Notes: generated by a model from the letters alone, not told the origin. A stretch of DNA of 12,131 nucleotides from Candidatus Chloroheliales bacterium (GCA_003243865.1 QHBQ01000173.1:1-12131), one strand, 5' to 3'. Positions 1 to 8,913 are shown, numbered from the stretch's first letter. Program-made: numbers and translations.

Positions 1-299
1 GGCATCTCGGCGCGACAGGGCGGGCACCAGCTTGCCCAGAAGTTGACGATGGTCAGCTTGTGAGCGTGAGCGACGGTGAGCAGATTAACCGATTTGCCGC
101 TGAAGTCGTTTAGGGTAAAGTCGAGCGCAGCAGTGTTGACCTGAATATCGCCACCGCCTGGGTTAGGCGTGCCAATCGAGCCGGGGGCTTTATCCTTGCC
201 GCCGCCCTGATAGTCGGAAACCTGAGCGCCAGCGTCGCAAGCGGCCAGCAGGACGGCAACAACCACGATGGTCAGCGCAAATCTGGCTCTGGTCATCAT
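1..299 (-). CDS. TlpA/ResA-like thioredoxin lipoprotein (N-terminal part, C-terminus outside window)
   Basis: This gene enters from the left edge; 99 codons are visible. The N-terminus MMTRAR is followed by a hydrophobic stretch and a lipobox LLAAC with Cys21, so the product is probably a membrane-anchored lipoprotein. A Gly/Pro-rich linker (about 30-50) leads into a thioredoxin-like fold starting LDFTLNDFSGKSV. Near the edge comes NFWASWCPPCRAEMP with the redox pair Cys92/Cys95, typical of TlpA/ResA/alkyl hydroperoxide reductase family thiol-disulfide oxidoreductases that act outside the cytoplasmic membrane, for example in cytochrome c maturation. The start is ATG at 299 (a second ATG follows at 296), preceded by GAAGGA at 308-313 with 8-base spacing. 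A strong promoter lies at 356-385. The specific partner cannot be told because the C-terminal half is missing. Confidence 0.88.
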   Translation of the reverse strand, partial: MMTRARFALTIVVVAVLLAACDAGAQVSDYQGGGKDKAPGSIGTPNPGGGDIQVNTAALDFTLNDFSGKSVNLLTVAHAHKLTIVNFWASWCPPCRAEM

Positions 300-355
300 C
301 AAACAGGTCCTTCTACGAAGCAATTGAGTTGAAAAATAGGGATAGCCCAGCGTTG

Positions 356-385
356 AGTATAGCAAGGCAGGGGCGGAGGTGTCAA
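356..385 (-). promoter_or_regulatory. sigma70-type promoter of the TlpA-like gene
   Basis: Read on the minus strand, a perfect -35 box TTGACA (380-385) is separated by 18 bases from the -10 box TATACT (356-361). Transcription would start near 349, giving a leader of about 50 bases before the ATG at 299. This is one of the best promoter matches in the window and shows the gene is transcribed independently of the kinase upstream. Confidence 0.72.
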
Positions 386-414
386 GCACGGGAGCATAAA
401 GGTTTCATATATTC

Positions 415-444
415 AGGCATGAGGCACGAGGCATGAGGCATGAG
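415..444. repeat. Heptamer tandem repeat, AGGCATG unit (4.3 copies)
   Basis: Four units of 7 bp (AGGCATG, AGGCACG, AGGCATG, AGGCATG) are followed by AG. The last three units plus AGT (422-445) are identical over 24 bp to 9637-9660, and a variant on the other strand lies at 2711-2734. The array sits upstream of the TlpA promoter, in the 426-base gene-free stretch 300-725. Between 446 and 509 I see nothing recognisable. Confidence 0.85.
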
Positions 445-509
445 TGTAAGGGCGGGTGGCACTCGCCCTGGGGAAGCGGCCAGTAAGCCAGTGAACTGAA
501 GCACCTCTA

Positions 510-686
510 AACTAAGCCCCCAGCGGGGGTTGGGGGAGAAAGCTCGAAGCGCCAGTCATGCTCATCTGGGGGCTTTTTTGCTAGTGGCGGGGTGGCATTG
601 ACGTAGAGCAATATCTCTCCCCCAAACCCCCGCTGGGGCTTAGTTGGTTGCTGGTCAAGATTATCCCCCGCTGGAGGCTTAACATC
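510..686. repeat. GC-rich inverted-repeat element (REP/MITE-like)
   Basis: Two 30-base arms, 510-539 and 616-645, are near-perfect reverse complements (AACTAAGCC... against ...GGCTTAGTT), differing by one indel in each of two homopolymers, around a 76-base spacer. A partial third copy of the arm (CCCCCGCTGGAGGCTTA) lies at 665-681. The motif GAGCAATAT (606-614) next to a C-rich run, and ATTATCCCCC near 660, recur inside the methyltransferase gene at 11706-11717 in reverse orientation, which argues for a dispersed family. A 63-codon minus-strand ORF (507-698) is made almost wholly of this repeat and is probably not a gene. The element could also fold in RNA. No transposase is present. Confidence 0.7.
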
Positions 687-696
687 GTGCCGCGCC

Positions 697-718
697 ACAC
701 CTCCAAAATTAGGGGTGT
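697..718. other. Small hairpin just after the kinase stop codon
   Basis: ACACCTC (697-703) can pair with GGGGTGT (712-718), including one G-U pair, around an 8-base loop. It begins about 8 bases past the kinase stop codon at 726-728 in the direction of transcription. No run of T follows on the minus strand, so it is not a textbook intrinsic terminator. It may stabilise the 3' end or be chance. Confidence 0.25.
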
Positions 719-725
719 CTCATGT

Positions 726-2663
726 TTAATCTTTCGTCTTTAATCTCAAAAACAGATTGCCCCAGGTGGTGGGGTTATTGTAGGTGCGGTGGGGCGAAGA
801 ACTGAGCATCTGTTCCTGCGCGGCGGTGTTGGGGGTGTCGTTGTCGCTGTAGTCAATATCGTAGCCGATGGCGCGACCGGCTCCGGGCTGGAAGCCGAGC
901 GTACTCCAGGGAATCGCCGCTTCCAGGGCATAGCCATTGCCGCGCGGTTGGGCAGCAACCTTGATGCTGGCAATCAGCTTCGGGTCGCGTTTGCTCCAAA
1001 TGTAGGCTTCGGGGGCAATCCTGGCGAAATCGCCAGGGGAGAGGCCAATCTGGAAGTCGTCACCATCCATCGCCGTGTTGCTGAAGTCACCCCCCAGGTC
1101 GGTGTCGAACCAGACCTCGATGTGGTCGCCCTTGTAGAGGTCGCCGCCAGTAGCGGTCTGCACATGAACGTTGTCGTTGACGCCGACGGCGAGATAGAAG
1201 TTGTTCGCATCCCAGCCCTCGTAGGATACGCCGCTGAGATCGCTGGGGCCGCCCCAGCTCTTGCTACGGGGCAGGCCAGGGACAATGTTAGCGGTCTGGC
1301 TAATCTCGATACCGGAGTTCACCTGCCACTCGTTAAGCCTGCCGTCAATCACGGGCGGCTGATCGAAGTGCAAGGCAGCGTAATCGAGGCCATTGCCTTG
1401 CCGCTTCGGGCCGTTGTAGACGGCGGTGGCGGTGGTCGGCGGATTAGTTGCCCTCCCCGGCACCGGGGTGGCCGCGATGCCACTCGTACCGCCCGGTGCC
1501 GGGGTAATCGCGCTGCCACTCGGGCCACCTGGCTTGGGCTGACTGGAGATGACCAAGTAGGCAATTAGTACACCGATAAGCAGCAGCAGGATGATGAACG
1601 CGACCCAGAGGCCAACGTTAGGTGAGCGGACAGGCTGGCTGCGCTGCGGCGAGGGGGTGAGGCGGCGGGCGAGCGGTGCGGACGAGGCTGTACGGTTGGG
1701 CAACACGGGCGCGATGGGGCGATTCATCGGTGTGGGCTTTACCGGCTGCTGGTAGAGGGGAGGGCGGCTCGGCGGGTTGGTTTTGGGTTGGTCGGCACGC
1801 AAACGAGGGGGGGTGGTATGTAGGCTAGCCGCGTGCTGCGCAACCGCGCTGAGCGCTTCGATCATGCCGGTTGCGGTGGTGAAGCGGTCGGCGGGATGCT
1901 TGGCGAGGGCGCGGTCCATCACCATCTGAGTGCCGGCGGGCAGGCGCGGGTTGAAGCGGCTGAGCGGTGGTGGTGGGTCGTTCAGTTGGGCGCGCAGCAC
2001 CTCCGGCACTGCCTTGTCGAAAAAGGGCGGGTTGCCGGTCAGCATCTCATAGGTGACGATGCCGAGCGCGTAGTTATCGCTGCTGGCGGTGGCCTCCTCG
2101 CCGCGCACCTGCTCCGGCGACAGGTAGTCCGCCGTTCCCATCACCATGCCGACGGCGGTGAGGTGGCTCTGATCCTGGGCACGGGCAATGCCAAAATCTG
2201 TCAGCACCACTTCGCCAGTGTGTGGGTTGACGATGATGTTGCCGGGCTTGATGTCACGGTGGACGATGCCGGTCTCGTGGGCGTAGTCGAGAGCCAGGGC
2301 AACCGGGCGCAGCAGGGTCACGGTACGGCTGAGGGTGAGGGGCGCATCGCGGGTGATGATGTCGCGCAGGGTCTCGCCGGGGACGTAACGCATCGCAATG
2401 TAGTGATACGGCCCCTCCTGGCGCACATCGTAGATGGCGACGATGTTGGGGTGCTGCAAGCGAGCAGCAGTGACCGCCTCGCGGTTGAAGCGTTCGACCG
2501 CAATAGGATCTTCGGCAAGGGCGGGATCAAGCACCTTGATGGCAATGATGCGGCCCAGCGTGGTGTCGCGGGCGCGATACACGCTTGCCATCCCGCCCGC
2601 GCCAATCACGCCTTCGACCTCATACTTGCCCAGCTTCTTGCCAACCAGGTCGTCCACGCCCAC
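726..2663 (-). CDS. Transmembrane Ser/Thr protein kinase with CBM9-like extracellular domain
   Basis: Eukaryotic-type (Hanks/PknB-like) kinase of 645 residues. The catalytic domain spans about 14-275: glycine loop GAGGMASVY (21-29), ATP-binding Lys43, helix-C Glu62, catalytic loop HRDIKPGN with Asp137, DFG at 156-158 and SPE at 182-184, so it should be active. A Pro-rich juxtamembrane segment (about 284-348) leads to one transmembrane helix (about 351-373). A Gly/Pro/Thr linker follows, then a domain at about 428-645 with PVIDGRLNEW, NNFYLAV, KGDHIEVWFD, ALEAAIPWSTLG and IGYDIDYSDND, the pattern of CBM9/DOMON-like beta-sandwiches that bind sugars or related ligands. By topology this part lies outside, so the protein is probably a receptor kinase. 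There are no PASTA repeats. The start is GTG at 2663; a second in-frame GTG at 2657 is better spaced from the GGGGG run. A heptamer array lies directly upstream. The gene follows eno by 70 bp and may share its transcript. Confidence 0.92.
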   Translation of the reverse strand: MGVDDLVGKKLGKYEVEGVIGAGGMASVYRARDTTLGRIIAIKVLDPALAEDPIAVERFNREAVTAARLQHPNIVAIYDVRQEGPYHYIAMRYVPGETLRDIITRDAPLTLSRTVTLLRPVALALDYAHETGIVHRDIKPGNIIVNPHTGEVVLTDFGIARAQDQSHLTAVGMVMGTADYLSPEQVRGEEATASSDNYALGIVTYEMLTGNPPFFDKAVPEVLRAQLNDPPPPLSRFNPRLPAGTQMVMDRALAKHPADRFTTATGMIEALSAVAQHAASLHTTPPRLRADQPKTNPPSRPPLYQQPVKPTPMNRPIAPVLPNRTASSAPLARRLTPSPQRSQPVRSPNVGLWVAFIILLLLIGVLIAYLVISSQPKPGGPSGSAITPAPGGTSGIAATPVPGRATNPPTTATAVYNGPKRQGNGLDYAALHFDQPPVIDGRLNEWQVNSGIEISQTANIVPGLPRSKSWGGPSDLSGVSYEGWDANNFYLAVGVNDNVHVQTATGGDLYKGDHIEVWFDTDLGGDFSNTAMDGDDFQIGLSPGDFARIAPEAYIWSKRDPKLIASIKVAAQPRGNGYALEAAIPWSTLGFQPGAGRAIGYDIDYSDNDTPNTAAQEQMLSSSPHRTYNNPTTWGNLFLRLKTKD

Positions 2664-2667
2664 CCCC

Positions 2668-2698
2668 GATTGCAGATTGTAGATTGCAGATTGCAGAG
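2668..2698. repeat. Heptamer tandem repeat, GATTGCA unit, abutting the kinase start
   Basis: Four 7-bp units (GATTGCA, GATTGTA, GATTGCA, GATTGCA) are followed by GAG. The array ends only four bases from the kinase GTG codon, so it occupies the place where a ribosome binding site would be. Read on the coding strand the unit is TGCAATC, and no Shine-Dalgarno sequence is present apart from a GGGGG run between the array and the start. The sequence differs from the AGGCATG arrays but has the same period. Confidence 0.85.
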
Positions 2699-2710
2699 AG
2701 GCTTTTTGCT

Positions 2711-2733
2711 ACTCATGCCTAGTGCCTCATGCC

Positions 2734-2734
<1 letters not shown>
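2711..2734. repeat. Heptamer tandem repeat, AGGCATG unit (minus orientation), at the eno stop codon
   Basis: On the minus strand the units are AGGCATG, AGGCACT, AGGCATG, then AGT. The array begins at the last base of the eno stop codon TGA (2734-2736). It matches the arrays at 415-444 and 9637-9660 with small differences. Together with the GATTGCA array it makes up most of the 70-bp gap between eno and the kinase gene. Confidence 0.82.
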
Positions 2735-4096
<1,362 letters not shown>

Positions 4097-4132
4097 CTGC
4101 TTCATGGTCATGAGTCCTGTGCGCCTCAACAA

Positions 4133-4161
4133 TTGCGTTCCGCTACTAACTTTGGTATAAT
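4133..4161 (+). promoter_or_regulatory. Plus-strand promoter facing the 3' end of the glycosyltransferase gene
   Basis: TTGCGT (4133-4138), a 17-base spacer and a perfect TATAAT (4156-4161) preceded by TGG, an extended -10. It fires away from eno into the antisense strand of the GT39/NHL gene, where no plus-strand gene is convincing. The same TGGTATAAT string is found at the proposed recR promoter. It may drive an antisense or small RNA, or be a leftover of rearrangement. Confidence 0.4.
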
Positions 4162-4219
4162 CAGGGCGGCAGTTACAACATAGATGGTCTAAGCGAGGAC
4201 GCTGGTGCGGCGGCGCGAA

Positions 4220-4735
4220 TTAGGGTTTCGCCGGATTAGCGAAAACCTGCACCCAATTATTGTCGCGGTCGGCCACATAGAGCTTGCCACTGCTATCGGT
4301 GGCGAGGCCGGAGGGATTGGCGAACCGGCCGGGGTCGCTGCCGGGGCCGCCCAGCAGGTTGATGCTACCATCGCTAGTGTTCAGCATATAGATGCCGCCC
4401 GCAGTGTAATCGCTGAGGTAGACCAGGTTCTTGTAACTCGCCAAGTGCATACTGGCTTGACCGCCGCCGATGTTGCCGATCTTCCACTCGGCGATGTATT
4501 TGCCGTCGGGGGTGTACTTGATGATGCGTTGGTGTAGGTCTACCACGTAGACTGAGCCGTCATCGCCAACCGTAACGTCGAATGGCTGATCGGCGCGGCG
4601 CGGATCGAGCTTGCCGCCTACGATGGGGAAGTCCTGATCGCCGCTGATCACTTTCAGCAGGTTATCGCTCGGGTCAATCTTGAGGATGTCACTGCCGCCA
4701 GTGTTGGCAATGTAGAGGTTGCCTGCGCTGTCCAC
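4220..4735 (-). CDS. C-terminal part of the NHL beta-propeller, separated by a frameshift from the glycosyltransferase gene
   Basis: A 171-codon reading frame that continues the protein encoded just upstream in a different frame. It begins within an NHL blade (GLTVDSAGNLYIANTGG, partly upstream of its nominal GTG start at 4735), followed by FDVTVGDDGSVYVVDLHQRI, a blade with NLVYLSDYTAGGIYML, and PSGLATDSSGKLYVADRDN. These are typical NHL/SMP-30-like blades that form a ligand- or protein-binding propeller. There is no ribosome binding site or signal peptide, so it is unlikely to be an independent gene. A small inverted repeat (GGTTTCGC / GCGAAAACC, 4224-4246) overlaps its last codons. It is best read as the tail of a roughly 1,500-residue protein if the frameshift is a sequencing error, or as the broken end of the gene if real. 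Confidence 0.8.
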   Translation of the reverse strand: MDSAGNLYIANTGGSDILKIDPSDNLLKVISGDQDFPIVGGKLDPRRADQPFDVTVGDDGSVYVVDLHQRIIKYTPDGKYIAEWKIGNIGGGQASMHLASYKNLVYLSDYTAGGIYMLNTSDGSINLLGGPGSDPGRFANPSGLATDSSGKLYVADRDNNWVQVFANPAKP

Positions 4736-4737
4736 CG

Positions 4738-7700
4738 TCAGCCCGCTGGGAGTGTAGGCGCAAACTTGTTATTGGTGTTGCGATGGCCGATTAGCTTGCC
4801 GTTGTTATCGTAGACCTCCAGCGTCTTACCCACCGGATCGAGGACATAGACCTGCCCATGATTGTCCACCGCTAGGTCGAACAGCCTGGCCGAGCCGTCG
4901 GTGGTGTCGGGTAGCGCGGGCCAATCGGCCACTTGCTTGCCGCTCTTGTCAAACTTGTAGACATGGGGCGGTTGGTCCTGGCCGATGAAGATATTACCCT
5001 GCGGATCTACGCCGATGCCTTGCGGGTGGCTAAACGGCGCTTGACCGGCGGTGGGTATAACCAGCGTGGGAACCAGCGGGGTAGCGATGCCGGTAGCTAC
5101 CGGGTATGGCGCGTTGGTGGGGTTGAAGTCGGCTAGCTGATCCGCTCGCCAGATGTTGGGGTCGGGGCGAAGCATGTGGCTGGGTATCAGCGCACTACCG
5201 CCCGGCTGCGAGGGATACGACCAGTAGAGCTTGACTGAGCCGAAATCCTGCCGCCACTGGTAATCTATCTCGATATTGTGCGGGCCAGCGGTGAGCGGCA
5301 GCGCCGCTCCCGCTACTGGCTGTTCGCCGCCGCTGCTCGGTCCGCCGGACAGGATCGGCTGATCGTCAATCTTGAGCGTAGTTGGCCCTTCGCAGGTCAC
5401 ACTGAAGCTGTAGTTATCCGTGACTGGGGCAATCAGACTGCCCCGCCAGGTAATGGTGAATTGCCCGCTGGCCTGCACCAGGTCAACGGTGTGCATAAAG
5501 CCAATGAAGGGGTCAACGCGGCGGGCGGCCACCGGCTGGCCCAGCGGCGCGTATTCGCCCATCAAGCCGTACTGCTGGTTGGAGAGCGGCCCGTTGTAGA
5601 AGTAGTGGGCAGGGATGTCGGCGAGTGACCCAGCGGGGATGTGCCAGCGCAAGCTGATGCGCTGGTTGGTGTTGGGCAGCGCCGCTCGCAAGCTGAGATG
5701 ATGCCAACCCTGGGCAAATACCAGATTGGTGCTGGTAACAGTTTCGCCTGCGCCGAGGTCGAGCCACGACTGCCCATCGAGGTGGAGGTTGAGCGGCGCA
5801 GGCTTGCCCGCTGCGTCGGCGCTCTTTAGCTCCAGGTTATACTGGCCGTAGCTCGGCGCGTACAGGTTGCCCTCCCAGCGAATGCTAGCCGGGTAGCTGA
5901 GGTTGGGGGGCGGGCTATGCGGTGCATCGCTCAGGCTGTAGGAACTGAAAGTCGCCAGCGCGGGGCCGGGCGTGGCGGTCTCCAGGTCGGTAGTCGCATA
6001 GTATCGGGCGGTAAGCGCCTGGCTGGCGGCAATCTGGGTGCGCGGCACGATGTAGCTGGTAAAGGCCACGCTCTGGTCAGAGGCGTACTTGATCACACTG
6101 GTGCCGCCGTGGGGGTAGTATTGCTTGATTGTGTCGAGAAATGGCTGATGGTAGGGGAAGATGAGGAACGCGGCATCCTTGGTTGGGGGATCGTGAATGG
6201 GCAGCAAATTGGGGGGGTTGAAGAAGTCCGCGCCCTCGATGTTAGGGGCGCGATAGGTTGTGAGCGCATAACCATAGTAGAACCGGTGCATCCCCATGAA
6301 GTAGATATGGTAGCCGGGGCCGAGTCCCGCAATGTATTGGGCTTGGGTATCGTTGGTGATCCAGGGGTAGGTGCTGGGGTAGACGGTAAAGTAGGTGTTG
6401 ATGTTCTGCGCAGCCCAGAGCAAGACCACGAGCGCGAGGATGAGGTTGAGGTAGGCCGGGCCGGTACGTGGCGGGTGGACAACTCGGGTAAGCAGTTTAA
6501 CTGCGGCAGCGCGGCCAACCGGGCGGGTTGGTAGACGAGTGTCAGCCGAAGGGCGGTTAACAGGCCGGATGGGTAGGCCGCCAGCATAAACCCGCCGGGC
6601 AGGACGGGTCTGGTACGCCGCCAGGCTGCCTACTCCTTGCATCATCACGTTGCCGCCTACCGAACCCGCGCCAGAGGCCATCAGTGCTGGCTGGGTGCTG
6701 GATGTGAACGCCCGGTGCAACGCATTGCCGTGCCGCCGCATCCAGTCGCGCAGTTCGGGGCGGATAAACCAGCCAGTCTTCTCCGCCTCATAGACGATCT
6801 TGTTGAGCAGCACGGCGGGGAAGGCAACCCAGGCAGGTGGCAACCCCGCCACGCGCAGCACATCGGGAGCGCCCACCGTCATCGCCATCGCGATAAACAT
6901 CGCGGGCCAGAACCAGATGTTGAACAGCATATAGCGGGGGTCGCGCCAGCGCCACAGGAAGTAAGCCATCCCCAGGATAGTCAGGATCGCCTCGCTGGGG
7001 TTGAGCAGTGGCAGGCCGGTGGTGTAGAAGTAATCCCGGTCACCAGTGGCGTTGAGTACCAGGTATGTTACCTTGGCCTGGTTCCAGAGCATCTTGCTCC
7101 AGCCCTGATTCCAGTTCTCGATAATATTCTGTACCGCCTGGATACTGAGCGGGCCAGCGGGTCCCTCGTACGGTGGGTTGGCTGGCAGCGGGATGCCCCA
7201 GCGAGCGAAGGTCTCCTGCGCCGCGCCGCCGTAGCTGACATAGACAGCGCTCATCCGCTCGTTAAAGAGGCTTGGATACTTCACGGTGTATCCCAGAATC
7301 GGCGCAGCCATGATCAGAGTAGCAAAGGCGCAGACCGCAATATGCGACCAATAATCGCGCACGAAGGTTATGCGACGCACCAGCAGATAACCAACCACCA
7401 GCACCAGCAGTACGGCAATCAGGCGCGAGGAGGGATACAGATAGAGACTGAAGCCAGCGGCAAGACCGCTCCACACGAAGTCCAAATAGCGCTTGGTGCG
7501 TAGCCCCTTGTACAGAAAGTAGAAACAAATCACCCAGCAGGTAGCGATCTGCTCGGTGCCCTGAGTATAGCGGCTGAACTGGATTTGCACATCGCTAACT
7601 GCGAGGAGCGATGCGCCAATTAGCGCGACGCGCCCCTTGAACAGCAGCCGCAGCAGCAGGTACATGAAGAAAACCGTCACCACCCCGGATAGAGCAGTGG

Positions 7701-8721
7701 TCCAGCGCAGCGCGGCGATGCTGGTATCGCCCAGCACCCACATCCCCGGCACGATCAAATAACTGACCATGCTCGGCACATTGTACCAGGGGCCGGGGCC
7801 GAGGAACGGCGCACCGATGAAGTTACCGTGCTCGATCTGGCGGGCGATCAAGCCAAGATACGCTTCGTCGCCGAATACGCCGGTCGGCACCCCGCTGAGG
7901 TTGTAGAGGCGCAGCGCGGCAGCGACCAGCAGAATTACGCCAACCAGTGCCATCTCGATGCGATGATTGGCGAAAACCCAGCCCTCACCGCCCACGCGAC
8001 CATCCTCATCAATCGCGCTGGTGGCGTATTCATCGGGGTTGAGGCTGTTCAGCGGCCAGGTGTCGTGGCGATGGTACACGCAGGCGACTACCAGCAGGGT
8101 GATGCTGATCGCCCAGTAGATAATTGCGCCGAGGTCATTGCCATTGTTTCCATCGAGCGGGATCGCCAGCCAGCGGTTTACCCCTAGCCAGGCGGTTAGC
8201 CCTGCACCCACCAGTAGCGCGAAGCGCCACCAGGGGATGGCGAATACGCGACGAAGGCCGGACTGTACCCACGCCTGGTGCAAGCCGACCACGATGTTGT
8301 TCGCGGCTGGGGTCGCCTCTGCGGCGGGCGGCTGGTAGCTGCCGCTGCGGAAGAATATCTTGGTCTTATAGGTGAACAGGAAGGCGATGACGATCAGCGA
8401 GCAGCCAATTAGGTAAAACTTGGGCGCGTCGCCGTAATCGTCCTGGTAGTAGCCATTGAAGCTGCTGTAGATGCGCTGGCCGAGAAAGCCGAACACAATA
8501 GCAACCAGCGCCAGCCAGAAGCCACGATGCGCGATCAGCCACCGCCCGATACGGCGCAGCCAGGCAGCAAGAACATCGCCTCTGCTAGTTACCCGTCGCT
8601 CAGGGCGGGGCAGTACGGCTACAGCAGGGGGTGAGGCGACGATGTCAAGGCGTGGCGCTACCAGTGGGGAATCTTGAGGTGAGTCCAATTGAACTGCATC
8701 GAGGGTAGATACGGACATCAT
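4738..8721 (-). CDS. GT39/PMT-like membrane glycosyltransferase fused to two PA14-like domains and NHL repeats
   Basis: Very large membrane protein, about 1,327 residues from ATG 8721. A Pro-rich cytosolic head precedes roughly a dozen hydrophobic helices over residues 68-780. The first large loop holds TGVFGDEAYLGL with the Asp-Glu pair (about 285-286) expected for polyprenyl-phosphate-sugar-dependent GT39/ArnT/PMT-type enzymes, which move sugars on the outer face of the membrane. After the last helix (LNLILALVVLLWAA) follow an extracytoplasmic segment, a PA14-like domain (about 903-1032; ALTARYYA, IRWEGNLYAPSYGQYNLEL), a second (about 1051-1185; GLMGEYAPLGQPV, ITWRGSLIAPVTDNYSFSV, LKIDDQPI) and NHL blades (HPQGIGVDPQGNIFIG). 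The frame ends early: one missing base near 4761 puts the rest of the propeller in another frame. The frame is open to an ATG at 8970, but the promoter at 8885-8913 places transcription start near 8878. ATG 8721/8718 (GAGG nearby) or TTG 8802 (AGGAAGG upstream) is therefore more likely. Confidence 0.85.
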   Translation of the reverse strand: MMSVSTLDAVQLDSPQDSPLVAPRLDIVASPPAVAVLPRPERRVTSRGDVLAAWLRRIGRWLIAHRGFWLALVAIVFGFLGQRIYSSFNGYYQDDYGDAPKFYLIGCSLIVIAFLFTYKTKIFFRSGSYQPPAAEATPAANNIVVGLHQAWVQSGLRRVFAIPWWRFALLVGAGLTAWLGVNRWLAIPLDGNNGNDLGAIIYWAISITLLVVACVYHRHDTWPLNSLNPDEYATSAIDEDGRVGGEGWVFANHRIEMALVGVILLVAAALRLYNLSGVPTGVFGDEAYLGLIARQIEHGNFIGAPFLGPGPWYNVPSMVSYLIVPGMWVLGDTSIAALRWTTALSGVVTVFFMYLLLRLLFKGRVALIGASLLAVSDVQIQFSRYTQGTEQIATCWVICFYFLYKGLRTKRYLDFVWSGLAAGFSLYLYPSSRLIAVLLVLVVGYLLVRRITFVRDYWSHIAVCAFATLIMAAPILGYTVKYPSLFNERMSAVYVSYGGAAQETFARWGIPLPANPPYEGPAGPLSIQAVQNIIENWNQGWSKMLWNQAKVTYLVLNATGDRDYFYTTGLPLLNPSEAILTILGMAYFLWRWRDPRYMLFNIWFWPAMFIAMAMTVGAPDVLRVAGLPPAWVAFPAVLLNKIVYEAEKTGWFIRPELRDWMRRHGNALHRAFTSSTQPALMASGAGSVGGNVMMQGVGSLAAYQTRPARRVYAGGLPIRPVNRPSADTRLPTRPVGRAAAVKLLTRVVHPPRTGPAYLNLILALVVLLWAAQNINTYFTVYPSTYPWITNDTQAQYIAGLGPGYHIYFMGMHRFYYGYALTTYRAPNIEGADFFNPPNLLPIHDPPTKDAAFLIFPYHQPFLDTIKQYYPHGGTSVIKYASDQSVAFTSYIVPRTQIAASQALTARYYATTDLETATPGPALATFSSYSLSDAPHSPPPNLSYPASIRWEGNLYAPSYGQYNLELKSADAAGKPAPLNLHLDGQSWLDLGAGETVTSTNLVFAQGWHHLSLRAALPNTNQRISLRWHIPAGSLADIPAHYFYNGPLSNQQYGLMGEYAPLGQPVAARRVDPFIGFMHTVDLVQASGQFTITWRGSLIAPVTDNYSFSVTCEGPTTLKIDDQPILSGGPSSGGEQPVAGAALPLTAGPHNIEIDYQWRQDFGSVKLYWSYPSQPGGSALIPSHMLRPDPNIWRADQLADFNPTNAPYPVATGIATPLVPTLVIPTAGQAPFSHPQGIGVDPQGNIFIGQDQPPHVYKFDKSGKQVADWPALPDTTDGSARLFDLAVDNHGQVYVLDPVGKTLEVYDNNGKLIGHRNTNNKFAPTLPAG

Positions 8722-8884
8722 CGCCTCGGATTCTGATTGGGGCGGAGCGGCGGTGTCGGTTAGGGTATTCTCTTCCAGCCCGCTGGTTTGGTTGGAATGC
8801 AAGGCAGGCGTATCCTTCCTGATGGTCAAGAGAGCGAGGTTGGCTATGGCAGGGCTACTAACCCTACCCGCCGAGTGCTGCGTT

Positions 8885-8913
8885 ATTCTATCATAGGCAG
8901 GGGATACGGTCAA
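8885..8913 (-). promoter_or_regulatory. Promoter of the glycosyltransferase gene
   Basis: On the minus strand, -35 TTGACC (8908-8913), a 17-base spacer and -10 TAGAAT (8885-8890) with TGA just before it, an extended -10. It implies a start near 8878 and rules out the most upstream ATG at 8970. It faces away from the recR promoter, with the two -35 boxes 38 bases apart. The gene-free stretch 8722-9036 contains these two promoters and the leaders; I see nothing else in it. Confidence 0.65.

Noticed and set aside
415..444. Heptamer arrays as a CRISPR array
   Set aside because: The units are 7 bp and directly adjacent with no spacers, and no cas gene is present.
567..581. GGGGGCTTTTTTG as an intrinsic terminator on the plus strand
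   Set aside because: It can pair with AAGCCCCCA at 514-522, but the loop is over 40 bases and there is no plus-strand gene upstream to end.
507..698. 63-codon minus-strand ORF as a small protein gene
   Set aside because: It is composed almost entirely of the inverted-repeat element, is rich in Pro and Gly without a recognisable domain, and has no ribosome binding site.
4735..4770. Programmed -1 frameshifting to join the two parts of the NHL protein
   Set aside because: No slippery X XXY YYZ heptamer is present at the junction, and a simple missing base gives a better NHL sequence.
5917..7503. Plus-strand ORFs 5917-6534 and 6637-7503 opposite the glycosyltransferase
   Set aside because: They lie antisense to a clearly coding membrane protein and their translations have no coherent domain or hydrophobic pattern.
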